64,000 bases of DNA from Nannochloris sp. 'desiccata' (taxonomy: Eukaryota > Chlorophyta > Trebouxiophyceae > Chlorellales > Chlorellaceae). The stretch spans positions 744,001 through 808,000 of the forward strand of contig JAGTXX020000003.1 of assembly GCA_019044685.2 (NCBI GenBank), given 5' to 3'. This document shows positions 18,230 through 29,011 of the stretch, piece after piece; within the stretch, counting starts at the first letter, position 1, and every line of letters begins with the position of its first letter. The translations under genes were made by a program, and so were the position numbers. Under the pieces are notes generated by a model. The model was not told the DNA's origin. It did not search any database and saw only the letters and a program-made list of their open reading frames with translations.

Positions 18230-19289
18230 TTATTTATTTTTCTGTGCCGTCGTAGTTGCCAGCGACCTTTTTACAACAGCCTCCCTGGCTTTCATGACCC
18301 CGACAAATGCCATAAACATCCCTACATTTGCAGCATACAGAGCTAAATACCCTACCCACGCCATTGGCTTGTGAGCGTCCAAAAATGGGTAGATAAACCG
18401 TCCAGTAATGACAAAAAATGCGACGCTCCAGACGCCAAAAGCAGAAACCCACAACGCTACCCATGCTTGTCCCCATGTAAACATCAACGGAATCTTATTT
18501 AAAACCAAATCTCCTAGTATCATAACAGCGTTGCCTCCATGTTGCATATATGATTGAAAACAAAACATTAATTGCTGCCATTTTAACACTTGTTCAGGGT
18601 CAGGGAAAGACATCAGCGCAGGGATGAGAACAAACCACGTTGTTAGGTCAATCATGATAGAAATAGGTACTATAACGTGGAAAATCGTGGCTGCTGATTT
18701 TTCAATCCAATCAGCAGGTAATAGATGATGGCTTTCTAAAGCTGCGGTGGTGGTTCGTGTTGTGATTGTGGTGCGGCGAGAGTTTCGAGTGGCGGCATTG
18801 ACTGAGCGGAGAGAGGCCGCCGAGGAGAGAGCGAAATAAACGGTTAGAAGCCACCAATTCCAGACTGTGAAGAAGGCCAGTACTATGGGACCTCTTCTTA
18901 AGAGCTGCTCAAGTCCTATACCGAGGCATATGAGTAGCATTGCAAGACGGTAGGCGAGCAACACCGTTGGGGATGCTGCATTTGAGTTGATAATAATGCA
19001 AGAGATACGAAGGTAATTTTTTATTCGTCTCGAAATAGGTCATACAGCGAGCTTTACATTGCATATTTGCTTACCTAAATGGCTTCCTGTAACATGGCCT
19101 TTTTGGAGACTTCTCAGCTCTTTTGCTCTGCAATGACAAATTGTGCTCCTAGTTAGTATCGTGCCCTCAAATCTAGAGCAGTGTATTACATGCTTATGCT
19201 CATATCTTTGCATACCCCAAGTTGAAGAGCACAATGCCTTGGATCCAGGCCAGCCCTTTTATTAAAAATACTGCTAGTGGCAAGACCAT
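18230..19289 (-). CDS. Rolling-stone / AIG1-FAR17A-like multi-TM protein
   Basis: Three exons, 19289-19216, 19127-19075 and 18975-18230, with consensus splice sites (GTATGC and GTAAGC donors), give 290 aa in one frame. About six hydrophobic segments are seen. The motif HGGNAVMILGDLVLN followed by a Trp/Phe-rich segment and GRFIYPFLD matches the plant At1g10660/rolling-stone type family (related to androgen-induced gene 1 proteins, where members hydrolyse fatty-acid esters of hydroxy fatty acids using Thr and His). The biochemical activity here is not proven. The first exons were found by frame continuity: MVLPLAVFLIKG with KELRSLQKG joining to LASPTVLLAY. Confidence 0.72.
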
Positions 19290-19726
19290 TATTTGATCAG
19301 ATTATTTACAAAGACGACTAATCTATGGGACAATTACGCATGGTTGACACTCTTCATATTTTATTGAAGAGAAAGCCGTGGCGACGAGGGCTTTTACGGC
19401 GAGGGCAAGACGACCAACCCTGAAGATTGAAGAGGCAAGACGACCAAAAAAAAGCTGAACAGAATTTTGAATGAAAAGTGCCACTTCAAGTGGTCAACAC
19501 GGTGGCCTTCCATGTCGAACTTTATTTCTGCTGACTTTAGTGCCCTGCTCATAGTAGTTTATGCATAGTATCGCCGTTTATTAGCGAAGAAGATCCAGCT
19601 GGGGAAAAAGTTAACTTTTCAGCAATTTGCTGTTCACAACTCAACCTGAACGGCTCTATTTTTTTCTAAAATTATATCCCATTACAAATGAATGCCTGAC
19701 TTCACGACTTCATCATTTCTCTGAAC
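19290..19726. other. Intergenic region between two minus-strand genes
   Basis: Promoter of the rolling-stone-like gene and 3' UTR of the NAK kinase. It contains an imperfect repeat of GCAAGACGACCAA (about 19406 and 19436). No ORF or RNA recognised. Confidence 0.35.
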
Positions 19727-21610
19727 TTAGCTTAATGGGTTCAAGTCTTTAAAGAAACTGTCTTGCTGCCCAGCAATCAACCCCGATGACTGCCTCTTTT
19801 CGGGAGACGCTGCCCTTCCAGAAGAGGCAGCAGATCCTGCTGCACTGTTCGGCCGACGCATAGGAGCCCCTCCTAAACCACTACCTAATAATTGTGTAGT
19901 AGTGTTCACGGTACTAGATTCGTCAATGTCTCTGGTTCCCAAGGGAAACGAGGACAAACCCACATGACGTGTACCAGCACCACCGCCGACACCATTGACT
20001 TCTGTAGTAATCTTGTTATTTTTAGCCTGCTGGAGTGACACTTGGCAAAGAGCTTTTAATTCTGCTTCTGCCTGTGATGCACGGCGGTGGAGCTCCTCTA
20101 TTTCTTTGTTAAAAATTGCCACAGCAGCCATGTGGTCGCCTCGTTCCCGTTGCAGCGTTGCCTCTAGTTCTATCCTAGCTGCATTCGCTTTATTTAATTC
20201 ATTACGCAATGTAGATACCTCTTCATTCCTTCCGTCTAATAATTGCTCCAACACTTTGCAGTGCTCTTGAATTTGGGAGCTGTTGTTGTCGCTGTCTATT
20301 CGCAAATTTCCAAGTTGCTGTGCTAGTGGTCGCGGCTGCGGGGAATGTGCTTCTGCACTTGGTAATGTCGTCGTTGTGGATTTATGTTGGACAGGAGTGG
20401 GAGGTTTTTGCGCACTAAAATCTGCCCAATTGCCACTTCCACCGCCATCTGGACCACCCACGGCAACTTCAGGCGGGAGCACCACAGTAGAAGAAAAAGA
20501 AGAAGGAGGAGAAGGATCTACACTGTCAAAAGCCTGTCCCCATGCATCATTCGATGTAAACGCATCATTTGAGGGCCGAGATGCAACTTTTGGTACACTG
20601 GTAGCAGTAACAGGAGGCCTACGGACAGCAGGGATGTCACCACCACCACCGCCACCACCACGAACAAAGCCAGTCTCACCTCCCCCAGTAGCTACCGCCA
20701 TCATACTTGCCGCTCTAGAAGCTACCTCCGCAGCTGTAATTCTCCCTTTTGGGTCTACCACCAACATATCTGCAATCAACGCGGTGACTCCTTCTGGACG
20801 GCCAGCAGGCACTGCGTACTTTCCATTTAGAATTTGAAGTTTTGCGTCCCCATCAAAAGGCAATTTTCCAAAGGCTGTAAAATACAAAAGACACCCCAAA
20901 GACCACACATCGACAGCAGTCCCGATAAATTCACGGGTATATAAATCCCAGAGCTCAGGGCCGCGGTATGCAGGCGTTGTTTGTTTTCTAATTCTTTCTT
21001 CCTCTCGGGCGATTTCTGCAGGAGAAGAGTACACTTTTTGTTCACTGGTTGCTGAACCAAAATCACACAAAACCCAAGAACCATCTGTACGACGAAGTAC
21101 ATTCTCTGCTTTCACGTCACGGTGAGCCATAGGGGGGTCCATCGCATGCAAAGCAGCAACTGCTTGAGCAATAGGGAGAAAGGCTTCTGTGACCTCTGCA
21201 TTAGAAAGTCTACTAGTAGTGCTACTACCACTATTATTAGCAGTAGTGCGCTCTATCAAAAGGCTTGCAAGGGTGCCTTGACAATAGTCTAAAAGTAAAA
21301 ACGCTGAGCCTGTGCCTAGAGCAGCAGCATGCAAAGAGAGAGTGTGAGGGCAGTCGCCGAGCGCTCTCATGACAGCGACCTCTGTATGCACATCTCGCTC
21401 GGCTTCTACATCACCGCTGAGCATGAAATGTTTAAGTGCGAAGGTTTCTTGAGTGACTGCGTCAATGGCGCGGTAGATTGTGGCGAAACCGCCTTCACCA
21501 AGGACTGCCTCAACTTTGAGCGTCCGCTTGCTGATGGGGAGGATCTTGCCAGTAAGAGGGCCAGAGGCCTCTCGTTTCTTGGGCGCAGCCAAGTTCTTAA
21601 GGAGATTCAT
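19727..21610 (-). CDS. NAK-family Ser/Thr kinase (AAK1/GAK-like)
   Basis: Intronless, 627 aa. Kinase domain at residues about 30-310: GEGGFATIY glycine loop, ALKHF Lys, HRDVKAENVL catalytic loop, CDFGSAT magnesium loop with the DFGSAT signature of the NAK family, TPAYRGPEL activation segment and DVWSLGCLLY. NAK kinases phosphorylate the mu subunit of clathrin adaptors and drive endocytosis. The C-terminal half has a Gly/Pro-rich linker, FxDxF/NWADF-like stretches that could bind adaptors, and a coiled coil (about 455-540). It diverges from the ataxin-10 gene. Start MNLLKNL is the first Met in frame. Confidence 0.9.
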   Translation of the reverse strand: MNLLKNLAAPKKREASGPLTGKILPISKRTLKVEAVLGEGGFATIYRAIDAVTQETFALKHFMLSGDVEAERDVHTEVAVMRALGDCPHTLSLHAAALGTGSAFLLLDYCQGTLASLLIERTTANNSGSSTTSRLSNAEVTEAFLPIAQAVAALHAMDPPMAHRDVKAENVLRRTDGSWVLCDFGSATSEQKVYSSPAEIAREEERIRKQTTPAYRGPELWDLYTREFIGTAVDVWSLGCLLYFTAFGKLPFDGDAKLQILNGKYAVPAGRPEGVTALIADMLVVDPKGRITAAEVASRAASMMAVATGGGETGFVRGGGGGGGDIPAVRRPPVTATSVPKVASRPSNDAFTSNDAWGQAFDSVDPSPPSSFSSTVVLPPEVAVGGPDGGGSGNWADFSAQKPPTPVQHKSTTTTLPSAEAHSPQPRPLAQQLGNLRIDSDNNSSQIQEHCKVLEQLLDGRNEEVSTLRNELNKANAARIELEATLQRERGDHMAAVAIFNKEIEELHRRASQAEAELKALCQVSLQQAKNNKITTEVNGVGGGAGTRHVGLSSFPLGTRDIDESSTVNTTTQLLGSGLGGAPMRRPNSAAGSAASSGRAASPEKRQSSGLIAGQQDSFFKDLNPLS

Positions 21611-21887
21611 GATAGGTTTTGATACGTGTTATACATGATTCAAGAGTCGAATAAAAAGCTTGTGATCGTAAATGAAAGTGATCAACAAAAAATCCATTCA
21701 GAGACACGCTGTGTTGTGTGGCTTTCTCATGTTATAACCGTCTAAAGATTTATGTGAATGAGAGCAACACTGCTTAAACAACGCGTCTCGTATTGATTTT
21801 CTCCCACTTTTGTACTCAGGTGCCAGTGGAGAAGCCATTCTTATTGACGATGGAGCCGCCAATAGAGCGTTAAAAAATAATTGAAAC

Positions 21888-23555
21888 ATGTCACCCGATG
21901 TACAAATAAGCCATTATCAACTGGATCAGCTCCTACAAGCCAGCAAGGAACCTTCTTCAAGGGATGCTCTCATCCTCCCGGAGCTAGACGCAATCTATAA
22001 CACAGCCTCTGCCTTGCTTGATCAAGTCCGCTTTGGCAACGAAAATTCAGAACAAATCTGTGATGATTTTATTCAAGCTTTACGCGTTCTCAGAAACACT
22101 TGTGCTGCTGGCGAAACCATCTGCACCTCTCTTCTTCAACTTGGCATTGTCACCCTCTTAGCAGACACAATTGACGCTCTAGGTGCCGGAGCTGCATCCT
22201 TAAACTGGACTTTACCAGCTGTAGTAGCTCAATTACTCGCAAACTTGAGTAATGGAAGCTCAGAATGTGCTGCAGCTGTGTGGCGCCAACTTTTCCCGTC
22301 TCAACTCATTATCCTATCCCATATAGACTCTTGCTCTACCCAAGAAGCTACTTCTTTAACGATATTAACATGCTGCCAAGGTGTCGAAGGTGCTTTGGAA
22401 GCTGTGGTTGGTCCTCAGGGGGCTTCAATTCTCACCGCATTGATGCATGCGAACACTACGAGATTTGCCGCTCGACAGGAGTGCAACCACACATTATCTC
22501 TATTACTGGGGCATGTAGTCTTTTCTTGCGATTGTTTGCTCTCTTTGCTAGTATCTCTGTCCAGTAGTGGTGAAGAGTTCGGTAAATTCAGTAGAGAAGC
22601 TGGATGGAAACTTGAGGATATAGCAAATTTGAAGTTTGTTGCGGCGCACTCGATTCTGTTGCAGGAGCTGGCGGCAGAAGCTCAAGATGTACCTCTAATA
22701 GATGTACCTCTAATAGAAAAGAATGACGACTGTTGTGACAATAACAATGGATGCCACACGTTAGATAGGATAGAGCAAACTGACGGCTCAATGGCGTGCC
22801 TTTTAGCTTTATTAAATCACCTAGCTAGAAACCGAGAAATCTGTGGCGGCAGTGTGAATACGGCTGATGCTGGCTTAGTCTCTCAAGAGGCAGCAGAAGG
22901 GCAGAACGACGATCCTTTGGCTGGGGAGCATCAACTATTACAAGATACTCTACATCTTATTCGTGATATAGCAGCCAGGGATGATGATGGACAAGGCCTT
23001 ATTAGCTCAACATCAGCAACGTCACCTTCCCCATCAAGGAGTTGTCTGTTAGTTGATAGTCTCCTGGCCTCTGGACTTGTTACTACCCTGATTTCTATGC
23101 TGAAAGCTCTGGGACCGATTACCAACCCCCGTAGAAACGAATCTTCCCAAATAATAGCGGAATTAGCCCCTTCATTAACTGACCAAGCTACTTTATTTAC
23201 ATCTCAACAACTCTACCAAGGGTACCGCTCTGATATTCTGTCGGTGATTGCCAACGCAGCACATAAAAGACCGGTTGTCCAAGCTGCTGTCTCTGCGTGT
23301 GGTGGTGTTGAGCTCGTTTTAGCACAATGTCAGGTAGATGAGCAGTCTCCACTAGCAAGAGAATGGGCTCTGTGGGCGGTGAGAAATTTATGCGAAGGCA
23401 GTGAAGAAGCGAGAAACGCAATACAGGAATTGAAGGCCTGTGCTGCGGTAGATAGTGAAGAGCTTCAAAAGGCCGGTGTGAAGGTGACGTTGGATGAAAA
23501 GAGTGGGAAGTTGATTGTGGGGAAGAGAGACGAGGTTGAAGGGACAGAGCAATAA
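21888..23555 (+). CDS. Ataxin-10-like armadillo protein
   Basis: Intronless, 555 aa, alpha-helical throughout with leucine-rich armadillo-type repeats. The C-terminal segment SPLAREWALWAVRNLCEGSEEARNAIQEL (residues about 485-513) is the ataxin-10 domain signature (REWA-x-x-A-x-RNL). Ataxin-10 proteins act in cytokinesis, ciliogenesis and neuronal survival in animals; a fungal and plant homologue exists with poorly known role. A 12-bp tandem duplication (GATGTACCTCTA at about 22687 and 22702) adds a repeated DVPLI pair in the middle. The final 30 residues are charged. First ATG follows the divergent kinase promoter. Confidence 0.8.
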   Translation: MSPDVQISHYQLDQLLQASKEPSSRDALILPELDAIYNTASALLDQVRFGNENSEQICDDFIQALRVLRNTCAAGETICTSLLQLGIVTLLADTIDALGAGAASLNWTLPAVVAQLLANLSNGSSECAAAVWRQLFPSQLIILSHIDSCSTQEATSLTILTCCQGVEGALEAVVGPQGASILTALMHANTTRFAARQECNHTLSLLLGHVVFSCDCLLSLLVSLSSSGEEFGKFSREAGWKLEDIANLKFVAAHSILLQELAAEAQDVPLIDVPLIEKNDDCCDNNNGCHTLDRIEQTDGSMACLLALLNHLARNREICGGSVNTADAGLVSQEAAEGQNDDPLAGEHQLLQDTLHLIRDIAARDDDGQGLISSTSATSPSPSRSCLLVDSLLASGLVTTLISMLKALGPITNPRRNESSQIIAELAPSLTDQATLFTSQQLYQGYRSDILSVIANAAHKRPVVQAAVSACGGVELVLAQCQVDEQSPLAREWALWAVRNLCEGSEEARNAIQELKACAAVDSEELQKAGVKVTLDEKSGKLIVGKRDEVEGTEQ

Positions 23556-23873
23556 AAAGAGAGGCAAGGGAATTGCTGTTCTGGCGCTGATGCTGATGCT
23601 GGTGGCGGCAGTATTTTTCTTGGTCTTGCTGGAGAGCTTTATTATTTTTTGTTTCTTTATTCCTTTTCTTGTACATATATCTCGTATATGTGTATCATTT
23701 AATCCCCGACTGTATTAAATAAATAGACAATTTGTAAGCTCAGCTGCTGGTCGCATCCTTGGCGTCGCTGGCGGGAAGAAAAGACAAATATTATCATGAT
23801 GGAGAAATACTTCAATAGAGAAATACCTGTTCCGCTTCATTGCATTTTATTATATTTTTGGCTTTCTGCCGAC
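23556..23873. other. Tandem-gene spacer
   Basis: 3' UTR of the ataxin-10 gene, with T-rich tract and AATAAA-like TAAATAAATAG at 23716, followed by the promoter of the MST kinase. No further feature. Confidence 0.4.
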
Positions 23874-26186
23874 ATGGCAGCCGACTATGAGAAGACGCTC
23901 CCTGCCGGGGCAGCGGCTCGCATCGCTCCTCAAGACAATGATCTTTCGCTAGTTCAACCAGAAGAGCAAGAGATGCTGACTGATCCAAGCTCAGTTTTTG
24001 AGCTTCTTAATCCTCTAGGTAAGGATCGGTAACTTTATCTAGTTAAAAGGTGGTAGAAGAATTCAAGATCACTTTTTTTTTAAACGAACATTTCATTTTT
24101 ATTTATAGGTCGCGGTTCATATGGATCTGTCTATAAAGCACGCATCATAGAATCCAACGACATTGTAGCTGTCAAGATCATCCCCTTAACTGAACAAGAT
24201 GAAATGGATAGCATCCAGAAAGAGATTGCCATGCTGCGGGACTGCAACCACCCTAACATCGTCCGTTATTACGGTGCCTGGAGAGCTCCAGACGCTCTCT
24301 GGATTGCCATGGAATACTGTGCTGGTGGTAGCGTCAGTGATATCATGCACGCGTGTAACGCACCACTTGAAGAAGCCGTCATTTCCTACATTTGTGCAGA
24401 AACGCTCGCCGGTTTAGTGTACTTGCACGCTCTTGGCCGTGTCCATCGCGATATAAAATGCGGCAATATCCTCTTAACAGATAGTGGAGAAGTTAAGCTT
24501 GCAGATTTCGGTGTTGCAGCGCAGCTTTCCTCAACATTAAGTAAAAGAAATACTTTTATTGGGACGCCTCATTGGATGGCGCCCGAGGTGATCCAAGCTT
24601 CTCATTACGACGGAAAAGTAGATATCTGGGCATTAGGCATTAGTTCTATCGAAATGGCAGAACGGTACCCACCACGGTGGCGTGTCAACCCGAATAGAGT
24701 CATTTTTATGGTGGTTCGTGACCCTCCGCCAAGATTAACCGAAAAAGAACGATGGACTTTAGCTTTCCAAGACTTTATAGCTCAATGCCTTTCGAAAGAC
24801 CCGCGATCGCGTCCTACAGCACGGTATTTACAGCAGCATAAATTTATTGCAAGAGATAGAGCGATAGCATTACGGGCATTAATGCCGTTAGTACATAGAG
24901 CTGAGCTAGAGTACGCCTCGTTACTCGATCTTGGAGGCGGAGGTGGGCATCACGCAGGGCTTGCTGGTACCGGTAGTGAGGATGGATATTTTTCATGGCG
25001 ACACCACCACCACCAACAACAACAAGTAGCAGGCACGGTTCTAGCTGGAGGCAGGCCACTAGCAGCCAGTGGCACAGTAGTGGAAAGCCGACCTGCAGGT
25101 GGAGGTGGCGGTGCTTCGCAGATGCCTTTTTCGAACCTCAATGGTACCGGGACATTAATAATGAATAAAGAAGATTCTCCAGGAAGAGGCGTTGGTTTAC
25201 AACACCGCATATCTCCATCTGGACAAGAACAACAAAGGCGTCCTAGCAGCACCAACAGTAGTCAAGGACAGTCCTTTTTGATACACGGCGGAATAAATCA
25301 ACATCATCAGTTGCAGCAGCCGGTATCGGAGGCAAGTATCGATTATTTAGCTGCAGTACAATCTGCTGCAGGAGGGGGTCAGCACATTGCTGATTTAGGT
25401 GACCACCCTCATCATCATCCGAATTATCCTGGCCTTGTAGGACGGCGAGGAAGCCAATACAATCAACAACAACCGCCACTACAAAGAAATATCGTAAGTA
25501 CCGTAGGCACCAATAATTATACTTTTGGTAGAGCATGGTCTCCTGCTGGGGATAACACCATTGAAGGTCTAGGCCATTCCCCACTTCCTCCACTACCTTG
25601 GGACGCATCGGGGGTAAACAGTGCTAGCCATAGGGCGAATAAGGGGGAGGCACATCGTATCGCGGAGCGGTTGTATACAATACATAGCAGCGGGGAAATT
25701 GTCCCTTTGCCATTTCTGCAAGCAACAGATTTTGCCCCGTTGGCGTTGTTAGGTCTTCACCGCCATCCTGCGTCAGAAATTAAGGAAATCACATCGCAAC
25801 ACCTGGGCCATCTCCAACACCATAACCAAAAACTCAAACAGCTGTCGATGGCGGAGGTGGTGACAGGGAAAAGCACAAGGCCTTCCCAAGATTATTTAGA
25901 CTGGCAAGGTGCGTTAAGAGATGTTCTTATAGAAGCGCAATCTGGGGAAGAAGATGGTGGAAATGATGCTACTGGACAAGCGTTATTTAATGGCAAATTG
26001 TCACCTGCTTTAGTAGCGAGAATTCAAGCCAGCCCTGTATTATTGAATTTGGCGTCAGCATTGGCCAGTCACAAAGCAGCACTTGAGGAGCAAAGGGAGC
26101 TTGGTGCGCCTGTTCGAGTGCAAGAACCGACGAAACAGAAGGCGGAAGTGTTGGCAGATACTCTTCGTGCTATTCTGTGCTTGTAG
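23874..26186 (+). CDS. Ste20/MST-type (Hippo-like) protein kinase
   Basis: Two exons, 23874-24018 and 24109-26186, with a 90-bp intron, give 740 aa. The kinase domain spans residues about 42-300: GRGSYGSVYKA, AVKII, HRDIKCGNILL, ADFGVAAQLSST, and FIGTPHWMAPEVI, the Ste20 signature with Thr activation site. The MST1/2/SIK1 branch is closest. Residues 330-560 are His/Gln/Gly-rich low complexity. The last 180 residues are helical and hold a TxRPSQDYLDW segment; no clear SARAH domain is seen. Hippo-type kinases control cell proliferation and exit from mitosis; in plants SIK1 does so together with MOB1. The intron splits the glycine loop. Confidence 0.88.
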
Positions 26187-26354
26187 CTGGATAGAGAATA
26201 AAATTAAATTACTTTCTTTAAAGTACGAAGAAAAAATCTGTCAGATCGGCTGTTTATAATTATATACACATATGTAACGATAGTGTAAAAATAAAATACA
26301 TAAATAAGTACTTAGTAACTCTACCTATGTATCTACGTTTCATTTATTACAGTT

Positions 26355-27258
26355 TCATGGGTTCTTTTCATTTGATTCTATTCCGTCTTCTAGTGTAATG
26401 CCAGACTGCTCGAGAACTTTTAAACCTTCCATCATCACTTCTGCCGCCTCCCGGGATCCATTTGTGAAGATATCTCTATGACACCATTTTGCTAAATCAT
26501 GAATCGTATCTATATCCCGTAGCTTAGGTATCGTAGCTAGTGGGGCCACAGTCATTCCTAAACGAATTGCATTATCTACGTTCTGTTTTAACACAGTGTG
26601 TGTGCTCCAACGAATACCCTCAAAAAAATCCCGCAAGAAGTCGTGTTTATTTATTCTTTGTTGGGATTCTTGAGGTTTATTAAGGGCACAGAGATAGTAC
26701 CCACCATCTTTAGCAGGTCCAAATACAACGTCGGATTCTTCTAGTGCTTCGAAAGCATTGTTTAAATGCGTGCTCTCTAGATCAGGTATGTCACTGCCAA
26801 TGACGGCGACACAGCGGTGGCTGCAGTTTTCAGCATCAAAAATTCTTTGAATTGCATCCGCAAGACGGACACCTAAATCAGGAGATTGTACCTGAGCCAT
26901 AAAATGGAGAACTTTATACACATCTAAGGGGGAGAGCCACGCGCGGACTTGCTCTTCTTCTTCGGGAGCAGAGAAAAAGATGTAGGTGGTGGCGTCAGTT
27001 CTGCAGACAGGGAAAATATATATTTTCCAGAGATCAGATACTAAATTTCAAAATTTAGCTAGAATACTGATATCATTAAAGCATGCATACTATCAAATAA
27101 TGAATATCTTACTTGAGGCATTCTTGGATCACTTTTTCTGCACAATGCTTATAAAATCGAGCTGCTCCATCAATTCCCACCCCAGCAGCTAATCGAGTCT
27201 TCACTCGGCCAGGAGTAGGGTGCCTAGCAAACACGATAATTGCATTATCTTTGTCCAT
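26355..27258 (-). CDS. TIGR04282-type GT-A glycosyltransferase
   Basis: Two exons, 27258-27113 and 27000-26355, with a 112-bp GT-AG intron, give 263 aa. The N-terminal FARHPTPGRVKTRLAAGVG matches the nucleotide-binding signature F-x-K/R-x-P-x-P-G-x-VKTRL of the family called DUF2064 / rSAM-selenodomain-associated transferase 1. VIGSDIPDL gives the metal-binding acidic motif, and FGPAKDGGYYLCAL plus FEGIRWST complete the family pattern. It lacks a targeting peptide, so it is probably cytosolic. The family is mostly bacterial and cyanobacterial, with the substrate unknown. A gene transfer origin, endosymbiotic or horizontal, is possible. It shares a 1-kb bidirectional promoter with the 71-aa gene. 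Confidence 0.85.
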
Positions 27259-28236
27259 TAGATTACTAAAGCAATTGTGCAGCGATTTTGGTGCTAATAC
27301 GGTATATTTTGAACCATTTTCCTTCTTTCTGATGAAATGCGGCAGGAGAAACAGTTTTGGCTTTCTCAGGAAACGCTAGGAAACTCTAGTTTCCTGCCAC
27401 AATTAATTTTTTCTCCGCAGAAGAAAAAGGGGAAACGCTATCTCGCGCGGGGAAAAGGCACCAGGCGACCTTGCTGTTTCCCAAGATTCACAAGCTGCTG
27501 GATCGTGATAATAAAGACAAAACGCGGGCTGCTCCTCCTCGCAGACCCTCACGGACCCACAAGATACATTATATAGGTGCAGTAACTCCATCGGGCTTCC
27601 CATAGACCCTGACAGCGCGAGAATTTTCCGGCAGGGGCAGCTGGCAACGATCACGATCACAGCGTGGCTATTTTGAACCAGTGAGAAGCACACTAGGAAA
27701 CGGGAGGGAGAATTCCTTTAAAACTTCTGAAAAGTACAACAGACCCTTGGCAAACGGGCGATGCTCGCTCTCAGACCAACTTATGGCCCCCGTAATCTTT
27801 GGCTGCAGCGGTGGCGGTAGCAATGGTATAATTTTTTTCTTTCCAATTATCACACTGCTTGTAACCATAATTTGACTAATGAAATGTGATACTTAACATT
27901 CTATAAATGTACACATGCAGAATTTAAAAACGAAATACAAATGAAAATAGAGAATTAGTTTACAAAATTACAAAATGCATAAAGCGGTGGAGTGCGAATC
28001 ACCACGCATGCCTCTCCCGCCTCTCCCTCTTGGGAAACAAAAGTCCGAAATATTTTAGCAACTATGGCGAGGTTCAGGCGAGGAAAGGTTTCCTGCGATT
28101 TTATCAGGGAGCGATTTTGTTTCCTGAACCCATATTTTTTGTGGAACGGAAAAAAACAAAAAAATCCGATTGGCCACAATCACATGCCTACTTAATACCA
28201 AATACTGCTTTCGAGCAAATCAATATTATATTAAAA
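27259..28236. promoter_or_regulatory. 1-kb divergent promoter with nine GGAAAC motifs
   Basis: The hexamer GGAAAC or its complement occurs at 27369, 27379, 27389, 27431, 27476, 27696, 28033, 28088 and 28119. Two pairs form perfect palindromes: GGAAACT-CT-AGTTTCC (27379-27394) and AGGAAA-GG-TTTCCT (28081-28094). Random expectation on both strands is below one. No protein-like ORF was found, so the repeated hexamer is probably a transcription-factor site array for one or both flanking genes. Confidence 0.5.
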
Positions 28237-28568
28237 ATGGATGACTATACCGAAGCTCCTGATATCTGGTCTTCTGCGGTGAGTAGAGCTCAGTCAATCC
28301 CATGACGTTGACTAGAGATGTTTGCCTCAGAAGCAATTTTATAGCCAAGAAAACCCGTTATCATAACGCATTGCTTACTAAATATTCCACGCAGGCCACC
28401 AACAAGATCCCTGATGATGCTTGGGAGTATCAAATCAGGAAGGCTTTGAATGATGCCGCTTACAATGGCTTGGAGTATGTACCTTACTGCTCTACCATGC
28501 CTGTTCAAGAAAGCTGCGAGGACCCCAAGTTCATGTGGCGTAAGAAAGGCAGTGGAGGTGGCAAGTAA
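28237..28568 (+). CDS. Small 71-aa protein of unknown function
   Basis: Two exons, 28237-28278 (14 codons) and 28395-28568, with a 116-bp intron (GTGAGT donor, CACGCAG acceptor, phase 0). The protein starts MDDYTEAPDIWSSA, continues with a helix (DAWEYQIRKALNDAAYNGLEY), has two cysteines and ends in a basic Gly tail (RKKGSGGGK). No signal peptide or membrane segment. I do not recognise it. Clean splicing and normal codon use support a real gene, and the small size with basic tail suggests a subunit of a complex. Confidence 0.6.
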
Positions 28569-29011
28569 AGAGCTTTGATCAGTTCGAAGGCTTGTCAGAT
28601 GAAGGCTTCAGTTTAGGTTTTCTCGGGGTGGTGACGGCAGATGCTTGACCTCTTCCAACAAAAAAGTCACTGAAGTAAAATCATTGTCTGATTCATGCCT
28701 AGTTGTGTAACGATATAACCCGGAAAAAAGCTCAGTAACAGAAAATCTGGAGTATTACTAGCTGCAGCAGGGGACGAAGGGGCAGGCAGTCACTGTTCAT
28801 TTGAGAAGGCAGCCGACCGAAAAAATAACAACCATCTGCAGCGATGCTAGCATTCATGCATACTTTTATATATTCTTTTAAGACGTGGGGAAATTTAAAT
28901 CCGGTATTTCTCGGCCACAGCGCTGCTTTAGGTATCATTAATTTGAACGAGCAATTCAAATCATTTAATATTTAAAATTGTTCAAGGGCCATCTGCGAGC
29001 TATAATTACAA
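28569..29011. other. Tandem-gene spacer
   Basis: 3' UTR of the 71-aa gene (GTTGTGTAACG near 28705) and promoter of the CTP synthase gene. No other feature found. Confidence 0.4.
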
